Shown in pieces: positions 12,143 through 20,266 of a stretch of DNA of 22,747 bases (position 1 is the stretch's first letter; each line of letters begins with the position of its first letter). Below the pieces are notes generated by a model. That model saw only the letters and a program-made list of their open reading frames with translations. It did not search any database and was not told the origin of the DNA. Source of the stretch: a virus; the IMG/VR virus record IMGVR_UViG_3300049846_001020, positions 1-22,747 of that record. One strand, written 5' to 3'. The position numbers and the translations under genes were made by a program.

Positions 12143-12756
12143 TGACCAAACCCCAGCGCCACAGACCTTGCGATGGCCAGCTGAGCTTTCAGCTCCTCTC
12201 CGATGGCCCCTGGCAGCCCGCACCGCTGCCCACCGGCAAGCTGCCGCCGCCCAAGCCCAAGAGCACCCGCCCGAAGACCCTCCTCTACCGCGAGCACTGC
12301 CCGCGCCAGCGCCGCCTTGAGGAGCGCATGGTGCAGCAGCACATCCCCCTGCTCAAGCTGATCATCAAGCAGCAGCACCACAAGTACAAGTGCATTGAGA
12401 TCGAGGATCTCTACAGCCTGGGCCTGATCGGCCTGCTCAAGGCGGTGCGCAAATACGACGCCGCCACCGGCTTCAAGTTCTCCACCATCGCCTTGCCCTT
12501 CATCCTGGGTGAGTGGCGTCACTACATCCGCGATCACAACTTCTGGCTCAAGGCCCCCGGTGCGGTCCGTCAGCGCGGGATGCACGCCAGACGCCTGTTG
12601 GAACGCGGTGAAACCATGGCGCAGGTGTGCGAGAAGCTCGGCATCACGGCCGAGGAGCTGAAGCTGGACCTACGCGCCACCGCTGGCATGGGCCATGAGC
12701 TGGGCGGCTTTGAGCTGCACTCCGCCGACGATCAGATGGATGCTGGCTGGCTCTAG
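12136..12756 (+). CDS. Phage-encoded sigma-70 family factor
   Basis: 206 aa (204 if ATG 12142 is used; both overlap the terL stop). Residues ~65-150 match sigma region 2: VQQHIPLLKLIIKQQ, then IEIEDLYSLGLIGLLKAVRK, YDAATGFKFSTIALPFI and EWRHYIRDHNFW, which correspond to core binding and -10 recognition/melting. The following MHARRLLERGETMAQVCEKL and GITAEELKLDL form a helix-turn-helix, but a full region 4 for -35 contacts is not obvious. The protein is shorter than a usual SigB/SigF factor. Lying between terminase and portal, it could direct RNA polymerase to late phage promoters. Confidence 0.8.
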   Translation: MVMTKPQRHRPCDGQLSFQLLSDGPWQPAPLPTGKLPPPKPKSTRPKTLLYREHCPRQRRLEERMVQQHIPLLKLIIKQQHHKYKCIEIEDLYSLGLIGLLKAVRKYDAATGFKFSTIALPFILGEWRHYIRDHNFWLKAPGAVRQRGMHARRLLERGETMAQVCEKLGITAEELKLDLRATAGMGHELGGFELHSADDQMDAGWL

Positions 12757-12851
12757 CCCAAGGACTTGCGCTAACGAGCCGCAGATGCTATTGATGGGTT
12801 GCGGCAGCGCTGAGCAGCAGCTCACCACCGCGAACCCCAAGCCTTTCAACC

Positions 12852-13037
12852 ATGACCATCACCGCCCTGCTGTGGGCGCTGGTGTTCCCCATCGTGATCG
12901 CCCTCGGTGTGATCCTCTGGGCCACTGAATCCCGCAGCCAACGCATCCATCGCCTGCGCCGCCAAGGCTGGTCGCAGCAACGCATCGCCTCTCACCTCAA
13001 GATCTCTCGCTATCAAGTGCGCTTCGCGCTGTCTTAA
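12852..13037 (+). CDS. Membrane-anchored helix-turn-helix miniprotein
   Basis: 61 aa. An N-terminal hydrophobic segment TALLWALVFPIVIALGVILW (residues ~4-24) is followed by a basic hinge and a resolvase-like helix-turn-helix IHRLRRQGWSQQRIASHL plus KISRYQVRFAL. This would place a DNA-binding domain at the inner face of the membrane. It lies between the sigma factor and the portal. The preceding 95 bases hold a TGAGC-AGCA-GCTCA hairpin (12811-12824) and a GCGCTAACGAGC word also seen near 6637. No Shine-Dalgarno site; no named family recognised. Confidence 0.55.
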   Translation: MTITALLWALVFPIVIALGVILWATESRSQRIHRLRRQGWSQQRIASHLKISRYQVRFALS

Positions 13038-13042
13038 TCACC

Positions 13043-13056
13043 GGCAATTTCAGGCA
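13043..13056 (+). promoter_or_regulatory. Repeated 14-bp late element, copy 1
   Basis: GGCAATTTCAGGCA, 5 bases after a stop codon and 18 bases before the portal ATG. An identical copy lies at 15977-15990 before the tail tube gene. Identity of an AT-rich 14-mer at two equivalent intergenic positions suggests a shared control signal. Confidence 0.45.
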
Positions 13057-13074
13057 CGGAAGAAAACCACATGG

Positions 13075-14550
13075 ATGGACGGCAGGCCTGCCATTGACGG
13101 CGATCTCTTCGATGCGCCCAACCTGCCGACCTGGAAGCATCCGGTCCTGCGGGACATTGAGCCCGATCTGCAGCTGCTAGCCGACTGCTGGCTCGGTTTG
13201 CGCGGTAGTGAAGCCACCTACCTGCCGCAGGAAACCAAGGAGCCCGACCGCGCCTATCGCAACCGCTTAGCGCGCGCCACCTACGTGCCCAGCTTCCGCA
13301 AGGCCATTGAGGCCATGAGCGGGATCCTGTCGCAGTTCACCCTCAGCGATCTGCCCGGCTCACTGGAGCAACAGCTGGAGGATGTGGACCAGCTGGGCAA
13401 CAACCTGACGGCCTTCATGGCCATGGCCGACAGCCTCGCCATGCGCGATGGCGGCTGCGCCGTCATGGTGGAAATGCCGCAGCAGGTCGCCGTTCCCTCC
13501 GAAGCCGACCGCCTTGCCCTCGGCCGGCAGCCCTACCTGGTGCTGCTGGAGCGCCGCAACATCCTCAACTGGAAGACCGAATACATCGCCGGTCAAGAGC
13601 AGCTGGTGCAGGCCACGCTGCTCGAATGGCGTGAGGTGGATGCCGGCAGCTTCGGCTTCACCGTGGAGCCCTACTTCCGCGTGCTCACCCCTGGTGCCTT
13701 TCAGGTCTATGCGCTGAACAAACAGCTCGGTGCCACCACCAAGCTGCAGCTGGTGGAGGAAGGCTTCACCAGCCTGACCGAGGTGCCGCTGGTCTGGTAT
13801 TCACCGCAGCCGCAGCGTTGGGGGCATGGTCTGCCGCCGTTCCGTGAGCTAGCCCTGCTCACCCTGCAGCACTACCGCAGCCGCTCTGATCTCAACGAGC
13901 TGCTGCATCGCTGCGCCTTGCCGGTGCCGGTGCGTCGTGGTGCGCTGCTGATGGACGGTCAAACCCCGCCACCGTTGGTGATCGGCCCGAACAGCGTCGT
14001 CGATGTGCCGGTGGATGGCGACTTCCGCTTCGCGGAACCCTCCGGCAGCAGCCTGCAGCAGCAGCAGGAACACCTGCGCCACATCGAAGAGCTGATCAAC
14101 AACGAGACGCTGGCGTTCATGAGCGGCCAAGAAGCCGTCACTGCTACTCAGGCCCGCTTGCAGGCCGGGCAGGTGCAAAGCGGTCTGGCCTTGGCTGGGA
14201 TGCAGAAGGCCAGCCTGTTTGAGCAGCTGCAGTTCCTCTGGTGCGCCTACACCGGCGACGAACCCACCGGCACGTTGCAGATCGCTGCACAAGCGTTGGA
14301 GTCACGCCTTGAACCGCAGCAGGTGGCGCAGATCCAGAGCCTCGCTGATGGCGGCTACATCAGCAAGGAGACCACGCTGGAGCTGCTGCAACGCGGCGGT
14401 GTGCTGCCCATCGACTTCGACGTAGAAGCCGAAGTGCTCGGCCTTGACGGCAGCGATCAGCGGCAACTGGAGTCGCAGCTGGAGCGGGATCGGCTGCTGC
14501 TGGAGCAGGGCATCATGGCGCCGCCGCAGGCGCTGCAGCCTGGTAGCTGA
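13075..14550 (+). CDS. Portal protein (DUF4055-like)
   Basis: 491 aa forming the dodecameric ring through which TerL pumps DNA. The N-terminal part (LLADCWLGLRGSEATYLPQE, then AYRNRLARATYVPSFRKAIE, AMSGILSQFTL) and the central VVDVPVDGDFRFAEPSGSSL followed by a long helix (QQEHLRHIEELINNETLAF) match the DUF4055 portal-like family as I know it; the C-terminus is helical. ATG 13075 is chosen because the earlier ATG at 13071 reads into a stop. It overlaps the MuF gene by one base (TGATG). Size and position after the terminase are typical for siphophage portals. Confidence 0.82.
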   Translation: MDGRPAIDGDLFDAPNLPTWKHPVLRDIEPDLQLLADCWLGLRGSEATYLPQETKEPDRAYRNRLARATYVPSFRKAIEAMSGILSQFTLSDLPGSLEQQLEDVDQLGNNLTAFMAMADSLAMRDGGCAVMVEMPQQVAVPSEADRLALGRQPYLVLLERRNILNWKTEYIAGQEQLVQATLLEWREVDAGSFGFTVEPYFRVLTPGAFQVYALNKQLGATTKLQLVEEGFTSLTEVPLVWYSPQPQRWGHGLPPFRELALLTLQHYRSRSDLNELLHRCALPVPVRRGALLMDGQTPPPLVIGPNSVVDVPVDGDFRFAEPSGSSLQQQQEHLRHIEELINNETLAFMSGQEAVTATQARLQAGQVQSGLALAGMQKASLFEQLQFLWCAYTGDEPTGTLQIAAQALESRLEPQQVAQIQSLADGGYISKETTLELLQRGGVLPIDFDVEAEVLGLDGSDQRQLESQLERDRLLLEQGIMAPPQALQPGS

Positions 14551-15587
14551 TGAACGCCGCCGACAGCTGGGAGCGGCTCAGTGATGCGCTGCTCGGCCCG
14601 TTTGAGCGCGACATCATCAACGGCCTCACCGATGCCTACCGCTCCCTTGAAGGTCGCATCGAGATCGCCTACAAGCGTGCGCTCAGTGGCGGCAACGACA
14701 TGCCGCTGCGGCAGCTGTTGATCCTCCGCCAGCAGCTGGAGCAGGAGCTGCAGACCATGCGCCTCCCACCACAGCTGCAGCAGGTGGTCAATCAAGCCCT
14801 GCTGGATGGGCAACAGGCCTCGGACTTCTGGGCGCTGGCCGAACTCAACAAGGTCAAGCAAGAGGCAATGCGCCTCAACCCAGAGCAAGCCGCTGCGGTC
14901 TTCGCTGATGCCATTGCCGATCCCACGGCGATCTTGACCCCAGCGATGGTGCAGCAAAACCCCAGCGCCATGATTGCTGCGGCCCAACGGCAGAACGCTC
15001 TGGCTAACTACGCCGCAGGCGGGAAAGGTACGCAAGCCTTTGCCGCCCTAAATCGCTTGGTGGAGGTGGATCTACGCGGCCGCATCATCGGCGGTGTGGA
15101 GTTTCACTTGGCGCAAGGGGACAGCTGGCGGCAGCTGCGCAAGACCCTGCAGAACAGCGTCGAACTGACCAAGAGCCGCGCGCAAACCGTCGCCCGCACG
15201 GAGATGGCCGCCGCGATGGTGGAAGGCACCAAGCTGCGCTATGAGGCCGAAGGCATCAAGCAGGTGCAATGGCAGGCGGTCGGCAGCAGCCGCACCTGCG
15301 GTTACTGCGCCCCACGGCACGGCAAGGTCTACCAGCTCGGTGATGTGGTGGCGCCAGCGCACCCGAATTGCCGCTGCACCGTCACGCCATGGGATCCGAA
15401 ATGGGTGGAGCTAGGCCTGGTGGATCCGCAGGCGGAAGCCAAGAGCCGCGCTGATGTGCTGGCTGATCTGGAGGCCGCAGGTAAGAAACCGATCAGCGGC
15501 CCATCGCCCTTTGAGAAGGCGCTCGGCATGGAGCAGGCACCGGAGGCGCTGTGGATCCCGCCACGCCTCAAGGAAGGGGCAACCTAA
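14550..15587 (+). CDS. Phage head morphogenesis protein (MuF / SPP1 gp7-like)
   Basis: 345 aa minor head protein that binds the portal. The C-terminal third has the MuF signature: SRAQTVARTEMAAAMVEGTK, IKQVQWQAVGSSRTCGYCAP, RHGKVYQLGD, APAHPNCRCTVTPWD, with two Cys pairs (TCGYC, CRC) and a His that may bind zinc. The N-terminal two thirds are helical. The start overlaps the portal stop. In most related phages the scaffold/protease and major capsid genes come next, but here the following gene is a short connector-like protein. Confidence 0.88.
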   Translation: MNAADSWERLSDALLGPFERDIINGLTDAYRSLEGRIEIAYKRALSGGNDMPLRQLLILRQQLEQELQTMRLPPQLQQVVNQALLDGQQASDFWALAELNKVKQEAMRLNPEQAAAVFADAIADPTAILTPAMVQQNPSAMIAAAQRQNALANYAAGGKGTQAFAALNRLVEVDLRGRIIGGVEFHLAQGDSWRQLRKTLQNSVELTKSRAQTVARTEMAAAMVEGTKLRYEAEGIKQVQWQAVGSSRTCGYCAPRHGKVYQLGDVVAPAHPNCRCTVTPWDPKWVELGLVDPQAEAKSRADVLADLEAAGKKPISGPSPFEKALGMEQAPEALWIPPRLKEGAT

Positions 15588-15602
15588 GCAAAAGCACCCG
15601 CC

Positions 15603-15974
15603 ATGGCCTGGGTTTCCACTGACCGCGAAGCAATCCGCCGGCATCTGGCCATCCCGGCCACCAACATCGCCCTCGATCACCTCGATGTGCTCATGGGTGA
15701 AGCCTCAGCGGCATCCATCACCACCAGCCAGACCGCCATCGGCAAGCTCAACACCCTTGAAACCAGCTTCGAGAGCAAGGCCTCAGAAGACCTCGGCCTG
15801 ATCCGCGCCGACGTTCTCGAATGGCAGCCCGGCAACCCCGAAGCCAAGCTCGCCGGCATCCGCACCCAACAGGCGTACTGGCGTGAGCAGCTATCGCTCG
15901 CCATCGGCTACGACTGGCGCTTCTCCAACCTCTACGCCAAGCAAGGCGGCCAGGCAGAGCTGCTGCGTTCCTGA
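15603..15974 (+). CDS. Putative head-tail connector (adaptor-like) protein
   Basis: 123 aa, mainly helical: STDREAIRRHLAIPATNIAL, a Thr-rich middle, then IRTQQAYWREQLSLAIGYDW and RFSNLYAKQGG. Short helical-bundle proteins after the head genes usually form the adaptor ring under the portal. The call depends on position and size; no signature motif is seen. It is separated from MuF by 15 bases with no clear Shine-Dalgarno site. Confidence 0.55.
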   Translation: MAWVSTDREAIRRHLAIPATNIALDHLDVLMGEASAASITTSQTAIGKLNTLETSFESKASEDLGLIRADVLEWQPGNPEAKLAGIRTQQAYWREQLSLAIGYDWRFSNLYAKQGGQAELLRS

Positions 15975-15976
15975 TT

Positions 15977-15990
15977 GGCAATTTCAGGCA
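15977..15990 (+). promoter_or_regulatory. Repeated 14-bp late element, copy 2
   Basis: GGCAATTTCAGGCA again, 2 bases after the upstream stop and 22 bases before the tail tube TTG start. It is identical to 13043-13056. No -10/-35 of the usual kind is attached to either copy. Confidence 0.45.
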
Positions 15991-16012
15991 GACCGCTTTA
16001 GGAGCGCCCACC

Positions 16013-16495
16013 TTGGCCTTCATGTCCGCCATCGGGTATCGGCTCTGGATGGCCGACGCCACCTCTGCTGATGCCGCCCACCCCACCAGCAGCACCGGCC
16101 TTACGGAGATTCTGAATCTCACCAACGCCGGTATTGAAGGCACCACTGAAACTCAGACGGTGACCGACTACTCGACCTCTGGTGGTTTCCAGAAGGCTGT
16201 GGCCACCTCGCAGGGTTATTCCATGCAGATGGTGATGAACCTAGACACCGTGGATGCGGGCTACCAGCTCATCAAAGATGCAGCCATGGATGCCCCCACC
16301 GGTCAATACGTGAAGTGGTATCGGGAATCGCCTGATCCTGGTGCATCCGTGAGCACCGTGGAGAAGCACGCCGGTATCGGCATCATCACCGATTTCTCTG
16401 AGTCGATTGAGGCTGGCGGTATAGCGACTGTCTCATTTTCGCTCCAGGGTTATGGGAGCTATTCCTATACCGCTGCAACTGCACCTAGCCCCTGA
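16013..16495 (+). CDS. Major tail tube protein
   Basis: 160 aa. The pattern LTEILNLTNAGIEGTTETQT, VTDYSTSGGFQKAVATSQGY, MQMVMNLDTVDAGYQ, YVKWYRESP, KHAGIGIITDFSESIEAGG and ATVSFSLQGYGSYSY is that of siphophage tail tube proteins (beta-sandwich, hexameric rings around the tape measure). TTG 16013 is favoured because AGGAG (16000-16004) lies 8 bases before it; ATG 16022 is the alternative at 17 bases. The expected tail chaperone pair is not seen between this gene and the tape measure gene. Confidence 0.85.
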   Translation: MAFMSAIGYRLWMADATSADAAHPTSSTGLTEILNLTNAGIEGTTETQTVTDYSTSGGFQKAVATSQGYSMQMVMNLDTVDAGYQLIKDAAMDAPTGQYVKWYRESPDPGASVSTVEKHAGIGIITDFSESIEAGGIATVSFSLQGYGSYSYTAATAPSP

Positions 16496-16503
16496 GCTAA
16501 CTG

Positions 16504-16899
16504 ATGGCCAGCCCGCTTAATGCCTACAGCAATGGGGAGGTGACCTTTCACCTCCCTGCAGCGGGCACCACAACAGACCCGGCAACCGGCAACGTGGTCG
16601 CCAACACCACTGCGCAGGGTTACCGGGTCTTCCTCAAGGAAATTGGCGCCACCATCGGCCAGAACTTCGCTGGCGTGGATGTGCGTACCTCACGCTTTGA
16701 GGGGTATGCCACCGATCCGCAGCTGTTGGATGACGCGGTGCTGGAAGGCATGACCGGCACGCTGGAGATCGACGACGGCAGCACCTTTGAGGTGACGCTG
16801 GTGGCAGCTCGGAGCGCCTACGGCCGCCAAGGCATCGGTGCGCTGTTAGAAGCTCCTCTCGGCCACGCTGTGATCCTCGACGCGGTGCGCCAGGAGTGA
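16504..16899 (+). CDS. Putative neck or head-closure protein
   Basis: 131 aa, predicted mostly beta: NAYSNGEVTFHLPAAG, GYRVFLKEIGATIGQNF, GYATDPQLLDDAVLEGMTG, TLEIDDGSTFEVTLVAARS and GIGALLEAPLGHAVILDAV. A small barrel of this kind placed among connector and tail-completion genes fits a stopper/head-closure role, but the match is to general fold only. It starts 8 bases after the tail tube stop and ends with the AGGAG that serves the next gene. Confidence 0.5.
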   Translation: MASPLNAYSNGEVTFHLPAAGTTTDPATGNVVANTTAQGYRVFLKEIGATIGQNFAGVDVRTSRFEGYATDPQLLDDAVLEGMTGTLEIDDGSTFEVTLVAARSAYGRQGIGALLEAPLGHAVILDAVRQE

Positions 16900-16902
16900 G
16901 CC

Positions 16903-17310
16903 ATGGATGTCCGCGTCAACTTCAACAGCAAAGAGTTAGAAGCCAAGGTGCGGCAGGCCTTTGCCTCCTACAGCCAGCTGCTAGAGGCGCAGTTCACCAA
17001 AGAGATCACCACCAAGCAGTTCAACTGGCCCACGGAAACGCAACGGGGCAGTTACAACCGCAAAGGTGGCGGCCGTGAGAAGGTCCGCAGTCCCCGCGAC
17101 ATCGTAGATAGCGGTGCCTTCCGGCAAAGCCAGCTGCGCACCCAGATCAGCCCGCTGCAATACCGCTACAGCTGGATCGGCTACGGCGCACCGATCTACT
17201 TTGGCTATAGCACCAAGGCGGGCAATCGGATGCCGCCAAGAGACTGGATTCGCCCGGCTCTGGGCAAGTTTCCGATCAGTGTCTTCATGCAGAAGTATTT
17301 AGACAGTTAG
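16903..17310 (+). CDS. Putative tail completion protein (HK97 gp10-like)
   Basis: 135 aa. MDVRVNFNSKELEAKVRQAF opens like minor tail/tail-terminator proteins; the middle is basic (RGSYNRKGGGREKVRSPRDI), and VDSGAFRQSQLR, YRYSWIGYGAPIYFGY and PRDWIRPALGKFPIS match the 'D-G-L--S-...-G-----Y--...R-W---AL' layout of gp10-type proteins. AGGAG at 16892-16896 sits 6 bases before ATG 16903. It probably caps the tail tube end. Confidence 0.65.
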   Translation: MDVRVNFNSKELEAKVRQAFASYSQLLEAQFTKEITTKQFNWPTETQRGSYNRKGGGREKVRSPRDIVDSGAFRQSQLRTQISPLQYRYSWIGYGAPIYFGYSTKAGNRMPPRDWIRPALGKFPISVFMQKYLDS

Positions 17311-17322
17311 GCAACTTTGCCT
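17309..17322. repeat. Short inverted repeat before the tape measure gene
   Basis: AGGCAA-CT-TTGCCT, a 6-bp perfect stem with a 2-base centre, directly at the end of the preceding gene (stop 17308-17310). Its GGCAACTTT resembles the GGCAATTTC of the 14-bp late element. No U-tract follows, so it is not a clear terminator. Confidence 0.4.
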
Positions 17323-17337
17323 AGGAAAGTGTGAATC

Positions 17338-20265
17338 ATGGCCCAGTCGCTTGGTGAAGCGGTCTTTGACCTGAAGCTGAACGACCAAGCGTTTCAGGCC
17401 GGGCTGCGCCAAGCCGATCAGTCCGTCAAGGGCTTCACCGATTCCACCGGTCGGTTGCGCGATGAGTTTGGGCGCTTCATCCCCAAGCAGCAGCTCGCAG
17501 CGCAGGGCCTGGCCGATTTCGCTGGCACTGCTGGCAAGAGCCAAGTGTTTCGTGCGTTGGGCGATGAGATCAAGAACATCGCGTTGCAGCTGGGCTTGGT
17601 GGCCACGGCTGCCAAGGCTTTTCAACAGCTGGCTCAAGCCGATGAAGCCTCTGCAGCTCTGCGCACGCTGGGCGTAGACACCGTTGAGCTGGGCAGCAAC
17701 CTGCGCGTGGTGAGCGCTGAGCTGAAGGCCAACACCAGCACGCTGCAGCTCTCCAAGGCTGCCTATGACGTGGCTTCGGCTGGCTTTGCCAAGGCTGCTG
17801 ATGCCACCGCAATCCTCAAGGCCTCAGCTCAAGGCGCTAAAGGCGGCTTCTCCGATCTGAACACGGTGGCCGATGCCACCACCTCGGTGCTCAATGCCTA
17901 TGGGCTTTCGGCAGAGAACGCCACCAAGATCGTCGATGGCTTCATCACCACGCAGAACGACGGCAAGATTGTGGTGGGTCAATACGCCGATCAGATCGGT
18001 CGCGTGGCACCCATCGCGGCAGCCGCTGGTGTTGGCATTGATGAGCTGAATGCTGCGATCTCAGCTGCCACGGCTCAGGGTGTGCCGGTGGAATCCACCT
18101 TTGCTGGCCTGCGGCAGGCGATCAGCAGCATCCTCAAGCCCACAGCAGAAGCGTCGCAGCTGGCCAACAGCTTGGGGCTGGAGTTCAACGCTCAGGCCTT
18201 GCAGGCCAAAGGCTTGGGTGCCTTCCTGCAGGACGTGGCGGTCAAGACCAAGGGCAATGCAGCGCAGAACAATGTGCTGTTCGGCTCGATTGAAGCCTTG
18301 GCGGCGGTGCAGCCGCTGCTTAACGACCAGCTGCAGAAGTACAACCAATTTCTGGACAACCAGCGCAATAGCGCCGGTGCTGCCGCGCAGGCCGCCAACA
18401 TCTCCAGTCAGACGATCAGTAGCGGCATCGCTGCCATAGGCAACGCCTTCAGCAATCTGCTCACCAGCAGCAACCTCTCGGGGATTGGCGATGCGTTTGT
18501 TGAGATCGCCGAGACGATCAACAGCATCAGCCTCACGCCAGCGGAGCAGCAGCTTGCTGGCATTACCACCGCCATTGAGCTGGTCACCTCTGAGATCCAG
18601 CGGCAGAAGGAATACGGCCTCGACACCACGAACGCTGAGAACCGCCTGAAGCAACTGGAGCAGCGCGCCAACGTGGTGCGGCAAGTGATCGGCGAGCAAA
18701 CCCGCGTTGAGCAGCTCAAGAGTGAGGCCGCTGCGATTCAGCAGCAGGCTGAGGCGCTGCAAAAAGCTGGTGTTAATGCTGAAGGGCTGAAATCAGAGAT
18801 CATTGCCCTTGGCTTGGAAATCTCTAGTATTGAAGGCCGCGACACAGCCTTCCAGCTGCCAGGCCTTGGCCTGCTGGCCAACACGGTGGCGACCAAAGTG
18901 ACGCCGGAGATCAAGAAGTTCAACGATGAACTGAAGAACTCGCAGAAAGAGTTGGGGCAGCTGGAGTTAGAGAAAAAGCTCAAGCCTCCTGGCATTGATA
19001 CCACTCAGCTGGATGGCGACATTGCCAAGGTCAAGGCCAACATTGAGTCACTGCAGGCCCGGATCAAGATCACGGCTCAGTCGCAGGCCGTTGATAGCGA
19101 AATCAACCGCATCAAGGGCCAGCTCAATGACCCACGCCTCAGCCTGTCTTTGGTCGGCCCGCAGGTGCGCAAAGACCTGACGGAAACCCTCTCCAGCCTT
19201 GAAGCGCAGAAGCAAATCCTGCAGCAGATCGGTGCGCAAGGCGTGCAGAACAGCACGCAGCAGTTGGCGGCCACTGCGCAAGGCACTGCCCAAGTGCAGC
19301 AGCAAAGCGCCGCTGTCGGTGCGCTGACAGGGCAGTGGAACAGCTCCCTTGAAGCGCAGGTGCAGCAGCTCAAGGCATCCGAGCAGCGCCTTGGGCTCTA
19401 TGCCCAGGAATACAACCTCGTTGGGCAGATCGAGAAGGTGCGCAGCGATGCCACCTTGAACCGCTCCAACACGGTCAAAAGCCTGCTGGATCAGGAGCTG
19501 CAGCAGGCGCAGGCGCTGGCCGGCAGCGATGAAGAGCGGGCACGGCTGCAGGAGGTCTACGGCAAGGCCAAGCTCGATCAGACCATCACCGAGTTCCGCA
19601 TCAAAGGCGATGGCCTGCGCTCCGAACTGGCCAGCCAAGAGGCCAGCCTGCAGTTTGAAGTGCAGAAATCCGAGGCGGCTGCCAAGCGCGCCATCTTGGA
19701 GGCGGAGATCAACCAGCTCAAGGCGCAGCAGGCTGCGGCCAGCGGTGACCCTGCCGCCCAAAAGGAACTGGAGATTGCAAACCAGCTGCTGGATCTCACA
19801 AAGCAGTCCTACGCCGATGAGGTGCGGCTTGGTGGGCTGCGCTCCCAACTCTTCCAAGAGCAAAAGGCCGCCGCCGCTGAGCGCCTCTCCAATGAGCGCC
19901 TCGTTGCCCTCAACGCCTTAGAGGCCTACGGCACCGATCAGCAGCGCGCCCAGATCCAGGCCGATGTCAACCGCCAGCTGCAGAACACCGTCCAATACTC
20001 CTCTGCGGCCTCTGTCGCGGCTGGGCAGTTCAAGCAGGAGCTGCAGGGTGCCTCGCAGGCGCGCGGTGATCTGGCCAACGCGTTCCAGGCGCAGGTGAAC
20101 ACCACCATCGACGGCAGCCAAGTTTTTGCAAGGATGAATAGCTTGTTGGAATCAATCGCAAAGAACACAGCAGAAGCAAACATTGTCAACGTGACTATGA
20201 ATGCTTCAGGCGGCGGTTGCGGTGGCAACTCAAGTGCAAGCGTGAAGGCGAGCGGACGCAGCTGA
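17338..20265 (+). CDS. Tail tape measure protein
   Basis: 975 aa. It sets tail length, and at roughly 0.15 nm per residue would give a tail near 145 nm. Residues ~95-330 form the TP901-type core domain (ALRTLGVDTVELGSNLRVVS, QGAKGGFSDLNTVADATTSV, NAYGLSAENATKIVDGFI, GRVAPIAAAAGVGIDELNAA, STFAGLRQAISSIL). From ~390 to 900 it is long coiled coil rich in Gln, Glu, Leu and Ala, and it ends in a Gly/Ser tail with SGGGCGGNSS. No obvious transmembrane pair is seen, in contrast to many tape measures. It is followed after one base by the next tail gene. Confidence 0.9.
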   Translation: MAQSLGEAVFDLKLNDQAFQAGLRQADQSVKGFTDSTGRLRDEFGRFIPKQQLAAQGLADFAGTAGKSQVFRALGDEIKNIALQLGLVATAAKAFQQLAQADEASAALRTLGVDTVELGSNLRVVSAELKANTSTLQLSKAAYDVASAGFAKAADATAILKASAQGAKGGFSDLNTVADATTSVLNAYGLSAENATKIVDGFITTQNDGKIVVGQYADQIGRVAPIAAAAGVGIDELNAAISAATAQGVPVESTFAGLRQAISSILKPTAEASQLANSLGLEFNAQALQAKGLGAFLQDVAVKTKGNAAQNNVLFGSIEALAAVQPLLNDQLQKYNQFLDNQRNSAGAAAQAANISSQTISSGIAAIGNAFSNLLTSSNLSGIGDAFVEIAETINSISLTPAEQQLAGITTAIELVTSEIQRQKEYGLDTTNAENRLKQLEQRANVVRQVIGEQTRVEQLKSEAAAIQQQAEALQKAGVNAEGLKSEIIALGLEISSIEGRDTAFQLPGLGLLANTVATKVTPEIKKFNDELKNSQKELGQLELEKKLKPPGIDTTQLDGDIAKVKANIESLQARIKITAQSQAVDSEINRIKGQLNDPRLSLSLVGPQVRKDLTETLSSLEAQKQILQQIGAQGVQNSTQQLAATAQGTAQVQQQSAAVGALTGQWNSSLEAQVQQLKASEQRLGLYAQEYNLVGQIEKVRSDATLNRSNTVKSLLDQELQQAQALAGSDEERARLQEVYGKAKLDQTITEFRIKGDGLRSELASQEASLQFEVQKSEAAAKRAILEAEINQLKAQQAAASGDPAAQKELEIANQLLDLTKQSYADEVRLGGLRSQLFQEQKAAAAERLSNERLVALNALEAYGTDQQRAQIQADVNRQLQNTVQYSSAASVAAGQFKQELQGASQARGDLANAFQAQVNTTIDGSQVFARMNSLLESIAKNTAEANIVNVTMNASGGGCGGNSSASVKASGRS

Positions 20266-20266
20266 G

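Noticed and set aside
19048-19863. 271-aa minus-strand open frame (and 18061-18762, 233 aa)
   Set aside because: Both are shadows antisense to the coiled-coil part of the tape measure; Leu/Gln/Arg-rich with no domain features.
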